A stretch of 41,994 nt of DNA from Gemmataceae bacterium (GCA_009692005.1 SHZZ01000031.1:1-41994); one strand, 5' to 3'; shown: positions 33,282 through 41,994, numbered from the stretch's first letter. Notes: generated by a model not told the origin, from the sequence alone. Numbers and translations: made by a program.

Positions 33282-34469
33282 TTAATAATTCGGAATGACA
33301 TTGCCATCAGAAGGCAGCAGGATCATCGACCAGACCTGAAGGTTAATGGAGCGGGGGATTTTCCTGACGCTGCCATCGCAGAAGGCCGCGTTAAGCACCC
33401 CATGAGCGGATTGGGCCCGCCAGCGATGGCAGCATTCGACGCCATCTGGGCAGCCATCGGAAGGGGCGGCATCCGGCTTGAGCTGAAAATGCAAAGTGTT
33501 GGGCACCCCGTAAACACCATCGTAATCTCCGGGGGGGATTTCCATGACGGTTTTCGGAACAATAAAGCGTCCGCCTTCGGTGATACCGAAGTTGTGCCGG
33601 TTGGCAGCGTAAAAAGCCGAGCGGCCCCGTCGGTCGCACTGCGCGTACCCTTCGGAAAGAAGCAAAGTGTTGGACAAGCCGTCATCAACGGCAAGAAACT
33701 TAATTGGCGGTGAAAAGAATCCCAGTTGCCTTTGGCTCCATTGGCCCATCGGTGAATTGGCATCCCCCTTGGACCCGCCAAAGACATTCCAATTGCCCAG
33801 GATGTTGGTCGGAGTCCAGCCGTCATCGGTAAGGGCCTTGGGAGGCAGGGAGGGGTCGCTCGGGCAGCGGAGAACATCCAGAGTGGTGGCCCGCAGGGCT
33901 GGGTTCCAGATGCCAATGGTGGAGGCGGGGTTAATGTTTTGCAGACCGCAGGGTGGGTTCCACTGGTTGGTTCCCGGAACCAGTGCCATGACTTGCACGG
34001 GGATGCCGCCAATGGTAATGGTTTGCAGGCGGAATTCCGGGGGCATCCAGGTCGACAGCCCGCAAGGGTCGGGGCGCAGCATCGACTGGTTGAAGATGCT
34101 AGGGCCGCGCGAGGCGACATCCGCGGCAATCAGCTTGTACAAATTCTCCTGCTCGAAATAAGGCAGGCAATGAACGATCCACGAGCCATAGACTTGGGGA
34201 ACATTCATGTTGGTGTGGCCAGGCGGAGTTATTTCAGGAAAGACGCCGTGGTAGCTGGGCAGGCGCCCGTGGGTGTCGTGGAAGTTGATGAGGGCCAGGC
34301 TAACCTGTTTGAGTCGGGCTTGGCAATTCAATGCCGAAGCGGATTCTCGCACTCGCTGCACCGCTGCAAGCAGCAGGCCGATCAATATGGCCACGATGGC
34401 AATCACCACCAGCAATTCGATGAGGGTGAAGCCAAAAGAACGCGATTTATTAATGCGAAACCCTGACAT
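33282..34469 (-). CDS. DUF1559 pseudopilin-like protein, copy 4
   Basis: The 395-residue product starts at ATG 34469 with [20 protein letters not shown], a prepilin leader with Gly before Phe, then a hydrophobic helix ([19 protein letters not shown]). An upstream in-frame ATG at 34508 would only lengthen the leader. The DUF1559 body is longer than in the other copies, with extra loops around residues 100-200. The C-terminal motif is shifted to HGVLNAAFCDG, with eight rather than nine residues between His and Asp. It stands alone on the minus strand downstream of a strong terminator, with no lipoprotein neighbour. Confidence 0.88.
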   Translation of the reverse strand: MSGFRINKSRSFGFTLIELLVVIAIVAILIGLLLAAVQRVRESASALNCQARLKQVSLALINFHDTHGRLPSYHGVFPEITPPGHTNMNVPQVYGSWIVHCLPYFEQENLYKLIAADVASRGPSIFNQSMLRPDPCGLSTWMPPEFRLQTITIGGIPVQVMALVPGTNQWNPPCGLQNINPASTIGIWNPALRATTLDVLRCPSDPSLPPKALTDDGWTPTNILGNWNVFGGSKGDANSPMGQWSQRQLGFFSPPIKFLAVDDGLSNTLLLSEGYAQCDRRGRSAFYAANRHNFGITEGGRFIVPKTVMEIPPGDYDGVYGVPNTLHFQLKPDAAPSDGCPDGVECCHRWRAQSAHGVLNAAFCDGSVRKIPRSINLQVWSMILLPSDGNVIPNY

Positions 34470-34556
34470 GCCGGTTTCCCAAGCCAGGAAACAGTCTATG
34501 GGCAACATAGTTTACCCGATCCAGCGGGGCAATAGTGGAAAGCGCTTGAAGCTGGG

Positions 34557-34593
34557 AAAAGAAAAAGCCGCCAGGAGCGTTAAACCTGGCGGC
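34557..34593 (-). terminator. Intrinsic terminator after the DUF1080 gene
   Basis: On the minus strand GCCGCCAGG and CCTGGCGGC form a perfect nine-pair stem with a nine-base loop (plus-strand arms 34585-34593 and 34567-34575), followed immediately by TTTTTCTTTTC. It lies about 27 bases after the stop of the DUF1080 gene and isolates it from the DUF1559 gene beyond. Confidence 0.87.
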
Positions 34594-34619
34594 CAATGGT
34601 ATAACCGGAACTCGAAATC

Positions 34620-36236
34620 CTACTTGGAGGCCTTGGAGTCTCCCAGCGGCTTGATCTCGATGTTGCGGAATCGCACCGGATCAGAGTGGCCAGCAAAGCC
34701 AAAATGGCCTTCTTTCAACTCTTTCCCGGGGTGCGCCCGGTTGGCCATGAATTCCTTCACCGTGGACAGGTCGGTGTCGAGAATCACGCTGCCGTTCAAC
34801 TCCACCGTGATCTTGGACCCAACAACTGTGACTTCCTGGAAGTTCCAAGTTCCAGCGGGGCGCATGTAGCCGCGGTGGGCTGGCGCCATGGCATAGGCAC
34901 TGCCGTGGTATTGCCGCGCATCGAGCTTGGCGTACTTGGGAGAATCATTGTCGAGGACCTGCAGTTCGCACATGCCTGAATATGCGGCATCGGAATTCCC
35001 GCCTGGAAAACGGATGGCCAGGCCATTGTTTCCCCCCGGGGGAACCAGGAACTCGAGCCGGGCCTTGAAGTCTGCGAACTTCTTTTCGGTGTAAAGCACG
35101 CCGCCCTTGCCCTTCTTGCACTGGATGGAGCCATCGACGACTTCATAGTTTTCCTTGGCGCCGGCCCAGCCGTTCAAGGTTTTGCCGTCAAAGACTTTGC
35201 TGAAGCCTGTTTCATTCCTGGCGGCGAGGAGTTCGTTGGCCTCAGCGGCAGGAATCTCGCGAATGAGGATGTTGCGCCAGCGGATCTCGCTGCCGTGCGT
35301 TTGCAGCTGGATGGCCCCCCTGAGCAGCAGGGGCGCTTTGCGATTGAAGTAATTTTCCAAAATGGCGTTATCAACCACCAGCTTGCCATTCAACCAGATT
35401 GTGGTCCTGGCCCCGACCTGGATGATGCGGAAGGAGTTCCATTGGCCAAAGGGTTTGTCGGCCAAAACGAGAGGATCCTTGCCGGGCTTCCCGGGTGAAT
35501 TGTTCCACAACCCGCCCGAGCCCTTGTCCGCGCCTAGCTTGAACTTCTCCGGGTCGGTGAAATCCCAGATCTGCACCTGGGGCACATACTTCAAATAAAT
35601 GCCGCTGTCACCCTTGGGCAGCATCTTGTATTCCAGCAGCAGTTCAAAATCGCCGTACTCTTTTTCCGTGGTGAGGTAAAGCCCCTTGCCGTCATTGACG
35701 ATTTCATTCCCTTCGACTTTCCAATGAGCGTGGATGTCTTCCATGGATTCGACTTTTTTCTTGGCCTGTTCAAAGGGTGAAAGGGCCTTGAATTTCATGG
35801 GGTCGGCAGTGCCAAATCCCCACCAGCCATTGAAGTCTTTGCCGTTGAAGGGTGAAGTGAACCCGGTAGGAATCTTGGTCGTGGCTGGCGTTACCTTGTC
35901 CGGTTGCCTGGCGGCAATGACATTTTTGGTGCCCGATTTAATCGTTGGGACAGGTTTCGCAACCACTGGAGCCTTAACCACTGGATCCTTAACTACGGGG
36001 GCGGGCTTAACCGCGGGAGGGAGCTTGGTTGGCTCCTTCTCCCCCTTGGGAAGCTGCTGCCCTTGGGGCTTGGGCGTCACCTTGGCGGGCGCTTTATCAT
36101 CGCAGCAAGCCGCCGGCTTCTTCTTGGAAAAAACGCGCTTGAGCAGCCCTTGCCGCTCCTCGGCGCCTTGGCTGGTAACCGTCAACAGAGAGAGCGGAAT
36201 TGCCGCCAGCATGGCAGCCGCAAATAACCTTTTCAT
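34620..36236 (-). CDS. Two-domain DUF1080 (3-keto-disaccharide hydrolase family) protein with Pro-rich linker
   Basis: The 538-residue product has signal MKRLFAAAMLAAIPLSLLTVTSQGA and AGAGGAT before ATG 36236. Residues 45-120 are a Lys/Pro/Val-rich low-complexity linker (KPAPVVKDPVVKAPVV) that may tether or span the envelope. Two tandem DUF1080 domains follow: about 126-330 (FTSPFNGKDFNGWWGFG, DFELLLEYKMLPKGDSGIYLKY, RIIQVGARTTIWLNGKLV, IRWRNILIREI) and about 342-535 (GFSKVFDGKTLNGWAG, FKARLEFLVPPGGNNGLAIRFP, RFRNIEIKPL). The family is a concanavalin-like fold named 3-keto-disaccharide hydrolase, acting on sugars already oxidised at C3. Gfo/Idh/MocA and TIM-barrel partners are encoded elsewhere in the window. 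The tandem duplication makes it about twice the usual length. Confidence 0.88.
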   Translation of the reverse strand: MKRLFAAAMLAAIPLSLLTVTSQGAEERQGLLKRVFSKKKPAACCDDKAPAKVTPKPQGQQLPKGEKEPTKLPPAVKPAPVVKDPVVKAPVVAKPVPTIKSGTKNVIAARQPDKVTPATTKIPTGFTSPFNGKDFNGWWGFGTADPMKFKALSPFEQAKKKVESMEDIHAHWKVEGNEIVNDGKGLYLTTEKEYGDFELLLEYKMLPKGDSGIYLKYVPQVQIWDFTDPEKFKLGADKGSGGLWNNSPGKPGKDPLVLADKPFGQWNSFRIIQVGARTTIWLNGKLVVDNAILENYFNRKAPLLLRGAIQLQTHGSEIRWRNILIREIPAAEANELLAARNETGFSKVFDGKTLNGWAGAKENYEVVDGSIQCKKGKGGVLYTEKKFADFKARLEFLVPPGGNNGLAIRFPGGNSDAAYSGMCELQVLDNDSPKYAKLDARQYHGSAYAMAPAHRGYMRPAGTWNFQEVTVVGSKITVELNGSVILDTDLSTVKEFMANRAHPGKELKEGHFGFAGHSDPVRFRNIEIKPLGDSKASK

Positions 36237-36359
36237 GTGTGATCCTCTGCAAATGAGATTTAATCAGGGAGGGTTAATCCTTCCGGGACTCATCAGGCTA
36301 AAGGGGGGTGGAGTGAATTGCCATAAAAAAATGAGGGAAAGCGAAGGAGCAAAGCAGGG

Positions 36360-36746
36360 TTATTGTTTGCGGGCCTTGGATAATTCCAGGTCCCACTGGT
36401 TGGGCCCGGCTTTGACCTCCAACTGGCTGGTAAAAGCATAAATAAGCGGCTGGTTGTTTCCCCCGCTTGAACCAAAGGAGACCCAATATTTTCCCGCCGG
36501 GGCTCCCTTGGTTCGCTTCCCGTTCTGATTGGTGGAAATTTCAAAAGCGCCGTCCTCGCCCACCAGCCCATTGATAATGAGATCTGGCCGGTCCTCCTCC
36601 ATGCGCAAGTATACCTCGCCATCGGCCAAGGCTTTGCTTTTAAGGGCGACCTTGCCTGTCACCGGGTGAAGCGTGGGAAGTTCCTTGGCGGGTTTGCCGC
36701 AGCCAACAACAAGAAGAAGGCAAAGCGCCAGGAGGAAACCTCGCAT
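36360..36746 (-). CDS. Small DUF1559-associated lipoprotein
   Basis: The 128-residue product begins MRGFLLALCLLLVVGCGKPA, with lipobox VVGC. The mature part (LHPVTGKVALKSKALADGEVYL, DGAFEISTNQNGKRTKGAPAGKYWVSF, QLEVKAGPNQWDLEL) is a small beta-sandwich of the type seen in the 8044-9417 operon, although divergent. It starts 25 bases after the stop of a DUF1559 gene on the same strand, so the two are co-transcribed. The gap to the DUF1080 gene (123 bases) shows no terminator. Function is unknown. Confidence 0.8.
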   Translation of the reverse strand: MRGFLLALCLLLVVGCGKPAKELPTLHPVTGKVALKSKALADGEVYLRMEEDRPDLIINGLVGEDGAFEISTNQNGKRTKGAPAGKYWVSFGSSGGNNQPLIYAFTSQLEVKAGPNQWDLELSKARKQ

Positions 36747-36771
36747 GAATGGGCCCTTTCAGGAAGGTGAA

Positions 36772-37689
36772 TTAGAAGTCGGAACCAGGAATCGCGCCAT
36801 CGCGGGGATCGTTGACGGCGGCCCAGGTGGCGGCGCTGATGCCGGAGGAAACGAAGCGCACTCCGCCATCACCCATGCCGAGGCTGACGCCCGCCAGGTG
36901 TGGCGATTGCAGGCGGGTGACATCGCAGGCGCGGATAAAATCGGGGGCGGACTGAAACATTTTGGCAGCAGGGTAGCCGGTGATGGTGCCCTTGAAATTG
37001 CCCAAGTTGAAAGCCGGGCGCCAGCCGGAATTGGCGTCGGCCCATAAGCTGCCAAAGGTGGTTGCACTATTGAGTGTGCCGCTATTCCCGCAAGTGCCAT
37101 AGACCTCGCCAAAGAAAACTGTGCTTGATGCGCCATCGGGCACATTGGATGCCAGTCGTGATTCCCCAACGGTAGTGCCTTGGCCCGGGTTGCCGAAGAC
37201 ATAGTAATTAGCTGCATAGTTGGAAATGGCCCAAGCGTTGGCCCCGCCGTTGGTCGTCATGCATTTGCCCGCGTTATTGGAAGCATCCGACGGGCAGATG
37301 AAAGTTTTCACCACCTTGTCGGTTTGCCCGCCTCCGTAACCGGCTGGATTCAGCTTGTCGTAAACGGCGGTTTGTTCCACATAGGGAAGAAGAAAGTGGA
37401 ACAAGGTGTAGTTGTGCCGACCGTAGCTGGAAGTGGCGCTGGAATAGCAAGCCGCGTTGGCCGGGTCGGCGCAATTGGAACAGAGCGGAGGCATAAGCCC
37501 GCGGGTGTCGTGAAGGTTATGAACCCCCATCACCACTTGTTTGAGGTTGTTTTGGCAGGAGGATTTGGACGCCGCTTCGCGGATCTTTTGTATCGCGGGC
37601 AATAACAGCCCGATCAAAATAGCAATGATGGCGATAACTACCAAAAGCTCGATCAGAGTGAAACCGGCACGATTCCTTTTAGGGGACAT
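36772..37689 (-). CDS. DUF1559 pseudopilin-like protein, copy 5
   Basis: The 305-residue product begins [18 protein letters not shown], a canonical prepilin leader, then a hydrophobic helix and the DUF1559 body ([44 protein letters not shown]). The C-terminal motif is canonical ([12 protein letters not shown]). GGGAG precedes ATG 37689 and a good sigma-70-type promoter lies about 40 bases upstream. It is the first gene of a two- or three-gene unit with the lipoprotein and possibly the DUF1080 gene. Confidence 0.9.
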   Translation of the reverse strand: MSPKRNRAGFTLIELLVVIAIIAILIGLLLPAIQKIREAASKSSCQNNLKQVVMGVHNLHDTRGLMPPLCSNCADPANAACYSSATSSYGRHNYTLFHFLLPYVEQTAVYDKLNPAGYGGGQTDKVVKTFICPSDASNNAGKCMTTNGGANAWAISNYAANYYVFGNPGQGTTVGESRLASNVPDGASSTVFFGEVYGTCGNSGTLNSATTFGSLWADANSGWRPAFNLGNFKGTITGYPAAKMFQSAPDFIRACDVTRLQSPHLAGVSLGMGDGGVRFVSSGISAATWAAVNDPRDGAIPGSDF

Positions 37690-37727
37690 GGAAATACTCC
37701 CGGTAAGAACTAACGACTTGTGCCCTA

Positions 37728-37757
37728 ATTAAAACCTTGAATGAGAGTGGGTGTCAA
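37728..37757 (-). promoter_or_regulatory. Sigma-70-type promoter of the DUF1559/lipoprotein unit
   Basis: On the minus strand a perfect -35 TTGACA (37757-37752) is separated by 18 bases from TTTAAT (37733-37728), one mismatch from the -10 consensus. The predicted transcript start near 37721 gives a leader of about 30 bases before the ATG at 37689. Confidence 0.55.
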
Positions 37758-37792
37758 TTAAAAAATAGTTTTTTTTGCGATTAGTGGTGTAA

Positions 37793-37851
37793 GCCCCTGA
37801 GGGGCCAGCTTCCTGGGTTTTGGCTCTTGCATCCCCCACGGGTCAGGAAGC
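37793..37851. repeat. Tandem hairpins between the TPR protein and DUF1559 genes
   Basis: GCCCC (37793-37797) pairs with GGGGC (37801-37805), and GCTTCCTG (37808-37815) pairs with CAGGAAGC (37844-37851) across 28 bases. They lie after the stop of the minus-strand TPR gene and before the promoter of the DUF1559 gene. They may end or stabilise the upstream transcript; no T-run follows. Confidence 0.35.
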
Positions 37852-37884
37852 AGAACTATTATCCAAGGAGCAAAGTCCCATACG

Positions 37885-39675
37885 CTATTTCCCCTGGATC
37901 AAGGCGGCCCATTGCGGGTCTTTTCTCATGGAGAGGAACTCCGGCTTCAAGTGCAAGTCGACCAGTAAACCCGGGTTGCCCCTGATCGCCTGGCGCAAAT
38001 GCTTGAATGATTTTTCCAAAAACGCCGGGGCCGAGGGAGAACTTCCCCCGGCCAGGATGGCATAAGTCCTTGCCAGTTGAACTTCCTCCTCGCTGGTTTT
38101 GTTTTCCTTTTTCAAATAGGGTTCTAACACTTTTTCTGCCTCAACCGTCTTTCCCTCTCGGGCCAAGACCCGCGACCGGTACAACTCGAGCTTGGGCCCG
38201 AGCCCCGGTTCCAACCCGGTTGTCAAGTCCGGGGAATGCACCCCTTTTTCCTGCAATCGAGATACCAGTTTCTTGTCCAGTTCCAGCCCCGCCTTTTCTC
38301 TGGCCAAGGCCTCCTTGGGGTAATCTCCTTTCCATTTTTCCAACAACCCGGCCGCTGCTTCTATCTCCTCGTGCGCCGTTTTCCAATTCCCTTCCTGGAT
38401 TGCTTGAGTAATCCGCATGTGCGAACAACGCAGCCGGGCTGAGCGGGTGTGCTGCTGTTCCAGGTCGGGCTGCGCGGAAAAAATTTGCTCCGCCTCCCGC
38501 AGCAGACCCACCACACGGACTGCCTTCCCCAACAATAAACACGCTTCCGCTTCCTGCAGGCAGGAAAAAGCCAGGCTGCGCTGGTAGTCTCCCCTGTCAG
38601 GATTTGCCAGTGCCATTTTCCGGTAATCTTGTTCATTGAGATGAAACAGTTCGAGAGCCTTTTCCGGGCCGCCCAAGTCGCCGAGCCTTAGATGAAACCC
38701 AGCCAATTGTTCTCTGGCCAGGGTCACCAGGATTTTGGCCATATGCCGGTTGGGGCTGGCCTCGGCGTTGCCCAGCGCGGTTGACAGGGCTTTTTCCAAA
38801 TACTCAAGCGCTTTTTCACGATCGCCCAACCCTAGCCAGGCTTCCCCCAGCCGGGATTGCAAATCCATCTTCTCTTCCAGGTTCCATCCCTGGGGAACAG
38901 GGCCAAGGAAATCCATCACCTCCAGGGCGAAGGTAAAAAAATCCCGCGCTTCAGTGACCTTGTTTTCTCCGAGTTCCAACCTGCCTAGCCGGGCGCAGAC
39001 GCGGATCAGGGGAAGCGCGAAGCGCGGGTCTTCTGGATTGGCGTTGTACTGCCGCTGACTGCTTTGAAAAACGCGATCGTACCTGTATTTGGCCTGCTTG
39101 AAATCCCCCCGCCCGGCATCCAGGTCGCCCAGGTGAAGCGTGATTTGGGCCACGATGGCTTCCACATCGCGGGAGGCGCTTTCCGAGGAGAGCAAAGCTT
39201 GGGCGTTTTGCCCCGCCTGCTCCAATTCCTTGCTGGCCTTCTCTACCAGCCCTGCCGCCAGGTAAAGTTCCCCCAAGGATAACGAAAGTTTCAGGGTGGA
39301 AACACTCGGCACCGCCTGCTTTCCTCTTTGCCTGGCCAACTGGTCCAAGACATTTTCCAACTGAGTGAACCAGGCCTGTTGAAATGGCGCCAAGCCCGGC
39401 TTCCCTTCCATTTCCCAGCGAATGGATTCCAGGGTCTGCCTTTGATGATCCAGCAGGACTTTCACCCGCGCCTCGGAGCTTTCCAACTCCACCGTGGCTG
39501 CTTTCCTCGCCCGGGTTTCCTTCAACCACAAAACCAGCAGCGCCCCCGCCAGCGCCAGGACAAGCAATCCCAAACCCCCTGCCAGTCTTGGCTGGCGGAG
39601 TATCCAGGACGAAAAAAAATCGCTTGGCTTCGCCGTTTGCTCCCCTGGTGAAGGATCTTTGGCATCCGGGTTCAT
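37885..39675 (-). CDS. Membrane-anchored TPR-like helical repeat protein
   Basis: The 596-residue product has a charged cytoplasmic N-terminus (about 30 residues), one transmembrane helix (LAGGLGLLVLALAGALLVLWL) and then an all-helical remainder. TPR-like units are visible: LSLGELYLAAGLVEKASKEL, ITLHLGDLDAGRGDFKQAKYRYD, RLGEAWLGLGDREKALEYLEKAL and FLEKSFKHLRQAI, followed in part by phrases like LHLKPEFLSMRKDPQW. The last phrase and the layout resemble the C-terminal sensor part of planctomycete Ser/Thr protein kinases, but there is no kinase domain here or upstream. AAGG precedes the ATG. It is probably a scaffold or protein-interaction module; partners are unknown. Confidence 0.72.
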   Translation of the reverse strand: MNPDAKDPSPGEQTAKPSDFFSSWILRQPRLAGGLGLLVLALAGALLVLWLKETRARKAATVELESSEARVKVLLDHQRQTLESIRWEMEGKPGLAPFQQAWFTQLENVLDQLARQRGKQAVPSVSTLKLSLSLGELYLAAGLVEKASKELEQAGQNAQALLSSESASRDVEAIVAQITLHLGDLDAGRGDFKQAKYRYDRVFQSSQRQYNANPEDPRFALPLIRVCARLGRLELGENKVTEARDFFTFALEVMDFLGPVPQGWNLEEKMDLQSRLGEAWLGLGDREKALEYLEKALSTALGNAEASPNRHMAKILVTLAREQLAGFHLRLGDLGGPEKALELFHLNEQDYRKMALANPDRGDYQRSLAFSCLQEAEACLLLGKAVRVVGLLREAEQIFSAQPDLEQQHTRSARLRCSHMRITQAIQEGNWKTAHEEIEAAAGLLEKWKGDYPKEALAREKAGLELDKKLVSRLQEKGVHSPDLTTGLEPGLGPKLELYRSRVLAREGKTVEAEKVLEPYLKKENKTSEEEVQLARTYAILAGGSSPSAPAFLEKSFKHLRQAIRGNPGLLVDLHLKPEFLSMRKDPQWAALIQGK

Positions 39676-39900
39676 GGCTCAACCTTGTCTTCGACCGGTT
39701 TCTGTTTTCTCGTCGATTTGAACGGGTTTTCCCTCGACAGGCAATGCCAACCCCAAGGACAGCCCTGGAAATAGCCCGTGACCGTTGTGAACCACCCCGA
39801 CCTGGGGGCCAAGGCAAAAATGTCAAGCACACTATCCCAACTCAGCCAGATCTTTGATACCCTGATCCATAAGTTCTCACCTTGTTTAATGGAGACTACC

Positions 39901-40782
39901 ATGAAATTCCTGTTCACCCGTCTGCTCGCCTTGGCTCTGGGGTTGCTCTTGGTTTCACCGGCCACCGCTGCCGAAAAGATCAAAGCGCTCATTCTCGATG
40001 GCCAGAACAACCACAACTGGAAGGCGACCTCGCCGATGTTGCAAAAGATTCTCAAGGAGTCTGGATTGTTCACCGTGGAAGTGGTGACTTCGCCCGCCAA
40101 AGGAGGCGACATTGCTCAGTTCAAACCAAACTTCAAGGACTTTCATGTGGTGATCAGCAATTACAACGGGCAGGACTGGTCCAAGGAAACCCAAAAGGAC
40201 CTGGTGGAATTCGTCAGCCATGGCGGCGGATTTGTTTCCGTTCATGCCGCTGACAACGCCTTTCCAGGTTGGGCCGAGTACAACGAGATCATTGGCGTGG
40301 GCGGCTGGGGCGGGCGCAATGAAAAGTCCGGCCCCTATATCCGCTTGAAGGATGGCAAATTCGTCAACGATATGTCCAAGGGGAATGGCGGCAGCCATGG
40401 CAGGCAGCACCAGTTCAAGGTGGTCACTCGCAATACCGAGCACCCCATTACCAAGGGCCTGCCACCCGAGTGGCTGCACAACACCGATGAACTTTACGAC
40501 CGTTTGCGCGGCCCCGCCAAGAACCTCACCGTGCTGGCCACTGCCTTTGCTGATAAATCAACCGGCGGCAGCGGCGAACATGAGCCGATGTTAATGGCGC
40601 TGGATTTTGGCAAAGGGCGCTCCTTCCACACCACTCTTGGCCACGCGGAACCGGCCATGAAATGCGTTGGCTTCGCGGTTACCCTGGTTCGCGGTTGCGA
40701 ATGGGCCGCCACTGGAAAAGTCACGCATACGGAACTGCCCAAAGACTTCCCCACCACGGATAAGGTCAGCATCCGGGAGTAA
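39901..40782 (+). CDS. ThuA-like domain protein, exported, second copy
   Basis: The 293-residue product starts at ATG 39901 (GGAG upstream) with signal MKFLFTRLLALALGLLLVSPATAA; the open frame extends further upstream but without a start supported by a ribosome binding site. ThuA-like features are LILDGQNNHNW, DFHVVISNYNGQDW, VEFVSHGGGFVSVHAADNAF, EHPITKGLPPEWLHNTDELYD and GRSFHTTLGH. It differs from the 32287 gene but has the same fold and ends with a Gly/Asp-poor tail. It is probably periplasmic, acting on sugar derivatives by family analogy. A T-run at about 40830 follows without a strong stem. Confidence 0.85.
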   Translation: MKFLFTRLLALALGLLLVSPATAAEKIKALILDGQNNHNWKATSPMLQKILKESGLFTVEVVTSPAKGGDIAQFKPNFKDFHVVISNYNGQDWSKETQKDLVEFVSHGGGFVSVHAADNAFPGWAEYNEIIGVGGWGGRNEKSGPYIRLKDGKFVNDMSKGNGGSHGRQHQFKVVTRNTEHPITKGLPPEWLHNTDELYDRLRGPAKNLTVLATAFADKSTGGSGEHEPMLMALDFGKGRSFHTTLGHAEPAMKCVGFAVTLVRGCEWAATGKVTHTELPKDFPTTDKVSIRE

Positions 40783-40860
40783 TTCCCGGGTGTAATTTGC
40801 GCAGGGATGTGGCGAACCGTGTTACGACAGTTTTTTAGGCATGCCCGGGCATAAAGAACT

Positions 40861-41994
40861 CTATTTTTTCTCCACGAATATTTCCGCCGCCTTTTTGAAG
40901 GCCGCCTGGCTTTGACCTCCATTGCCAGGGAAACCGGCGTGCTGCACCAGCCACACAGTGATTAATCCGCGAGAAGGATCGATGGCCATGTTGGTGGCCA
41001 GAGCGCCGCCGTGCCCAAAGGTTCCTCCACCCGTGGACCAGCCAATGCCATACCCTTCCTTCAATTCCCCTGTCTGTTTGCTGGTCATCGCCTTCACGGT
41101 TTTTTCCGATAAATAGCGTTTGCCTTCGAACTCTCCGCCTTGAATAACCATTTGGCAGAACCGGGTCAAATCCTTGGCGGTGGAAAACAATCCGCCTCCC
41201 GGCATCGGCTGGCGCTTGCGAGCCGTCAAGGGATAAGTCAGTTGAACGATCGTCGTTTCATCAAGGTTGTTCTTGGCAGCGTTGGGTTTGTAAGGCTTGG
41301 CCAGGCGCGCCACCTGTTCTTCATTGGGCCAGAAGGTGGTGTCCTTCATCCCCAGAGGTTCAAAGAGCCGCTTGTCCATGAAGTCCTCGTAGGATTGGCC
41401 ACTGACCACCTCTATGATGCGCCCCCCGGTATTGATACCGGCGTTGCTGTACTGGTATTTGCTGCCCGGCTCCCATTGCAACGGCTGCAAGGCATGGCTG
41501 CGGACTCCATCGCGGACGGAAATCATGTCCAGCGTTGGTTTCTCCAACGGCGAACTGAAGCGCATGCCGCTCGTGTGGCTGAGAATGTGCCTGACTGTCA
41601 TCAGCGTCTTCGCCTTTTTTAACAGAACATGATTTTCATCCTGCTCGGCAATGACCATGATTCCTTTGAATTCCGGCAGGAATTTTTCCACCGGATCATC
41701 AAGGCTGACCTTTCCTTCATCGACCAAAATCATCAGCCCCGTCCCGGTGATCGGCTTGGACATGGAGGCGATCCAGAAGAGAGTGTCGGGTTGCATCGGC
41801 TTATTGGCCTTGATGTCAGCAAAGCCAACAGTTTCCAAGTTGAGGATTTTGTCCTTATCGGCTACGACGGTGACGGCGCCGGCCAGGGTGTGGTTGTTGA
41901 CGAAGGGTTGTAGCGCACTGGCCACCGGCCTGGTTTCTTTCGCTTTTCCTGGCGCCTGGGCCAGGTGGGAAAGGGGAAGGCAAAGACAAATTGC
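40861..41994 (-). CDS. Serine hydrolase, class C beta-lactamase family (5' end beyond the window)
   Basis: The reading frame is open to the window edge, so the true start lies outside. The first visible residues (AICLCLPLSHLAQA) look like the end of a signal peptide, giving 377 visible residues. Family motifs are all present: the nucleophile and Lys in IASMSKPITG (S-x-x-K), the Tyr-Ser-Asn motif in KYQYSNAGIN, and the third motif HGG in FGHGGALATN. Such proteins include beta-lactamases, D-alanyl-D-alanine peptidases and esterases; planctomycete members of this type are usually annotated as esterases or hydrolases, and resistance should not be inferred. Confidence 0.88.
   Translation of the reverse strand, partial: AICLCLPLSHLAQAPGKAKETRPVASALQPFVNNHTLAGAVTVVADKDKILNLETVGFADIKANKPMQPDTLFWIASMSKPITGTGLMILVDEGKVSLDDPVEKFLPEFKGIMVIAEQDENHVLLKKAKTLMTVRHILSHTSGMRFSSPLEKPTLDMISVRDGVRSHALQPLQWEPGSKYQYSNAGINTGGRIIEVVSGQSYEDFMDKRLFEPLGMKDTTFWPNEEQVARLAKPYKPNAAKNNLDETTIVQLTYPLTARKRQPMPGGGLFSTAKDLTRFCQMVIQGGEFEGKRYLSEKTVKAMTSKQTGELKEGYGIGWSTGGGTFGHGGALATNMAIDPSRGLITVWLVQHAGFPGNGGQSQAAFKKAAEIFVEKK

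Noticed and set aside
40861-41994. Antibiotic-resistance beta-lactamase
   Set aside because: S-x-x-K, Y-S-N and HGG motifs define the broad serine hydrolase family; planctomycete members are usually esterases or peptidases and nothing in the context suggests resistance.

Overview
The window is a GC-rich chromosomal segment of a planctomycete, most likely of the Gemmata/Gemmatales type. The evidence is protein-family content: five DUF1559 pseudopilin-like proteins, two giant proteins joining a membrane-bound-dehydrogenase propeller to a heme-binding domain, a DUF1549/DUF1553 heme protein paired with a DUF1501 protein, a DUF1080 protein, sulfatases and twin-arginine Gfo/Idh/MocA enzymes. I see no rRNA, tRNA, CRISPR array, phage or insertion sequence. 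Gene density is high and no gap exceeds 300 bases.

Layout. 96-1355: a secreted thioredoxin-like protein interrupted by one in-frame TGA (348-350), followed by a hairpin that fits a bacterial SECIS element; I read it as a probable new selenoprotein. 1521-5952: heme-binding dehydrogenase-like protein, convergent with a ceramidase-like hydrolase. 6128-10555: two tandem DUF1559 genes, an opposing operon of three small lipoproteins, and a third DUF1559 gene. 10602-13745: exported papain-like protease, exported Gfo/Idh/MocA protein, and a YccF membrane protein with a probably leaderless transcript. 13746-18164: a minus-strand operon of TIM-barrel isomerase, Gfo/Idh/MocA dehydrogenase, sulfatase and a second, exported TIM-barrel isomerase. 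18317-26305: second heme-binding dehydrogenase-like protein, a glycoside hydrolase family 2 enzyme fused to a zinc-peptidase-like domain, and a polysaccharide deacetylase with an unknown C-terminal region. 26516-32278: DUF1549/DUF1553 and DUF1501 pair, a hairpin-forming intergenic repeat, and a second ceramidase-like protein. 32287-37689: ThuA-like protein, DUF1559, two-domain DUF1080 protein, small lipoprotein and DUF1559. 37885-41994: TPR-like membrane protein, second ThuA-like protein, and a serine hydrolase cut by the window end.

How the genes fit together (inference). Most of the window looks like machinery for attacking complex, partly sulfated or acetylated glycans outside the cytoplasm: sulfatase, deacetylase, GH2, Gfo/Idh/MocA oxidoreductases, TIM-barrel isomerases, DUF1080 (a family named 3-keto-disaccharide hydrolase) and ThuA-like proteins. 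This combination suggests oxidative glycoside cleavage through 3-keto sugars, possibly with heme-binding proteins as electron acceptors. The DUF1559 proteins and small lipoproteins form a second recurrent theme, probably surface or pilus-like structures. The most notable single item is the candidate selenoprotein at the left edge.
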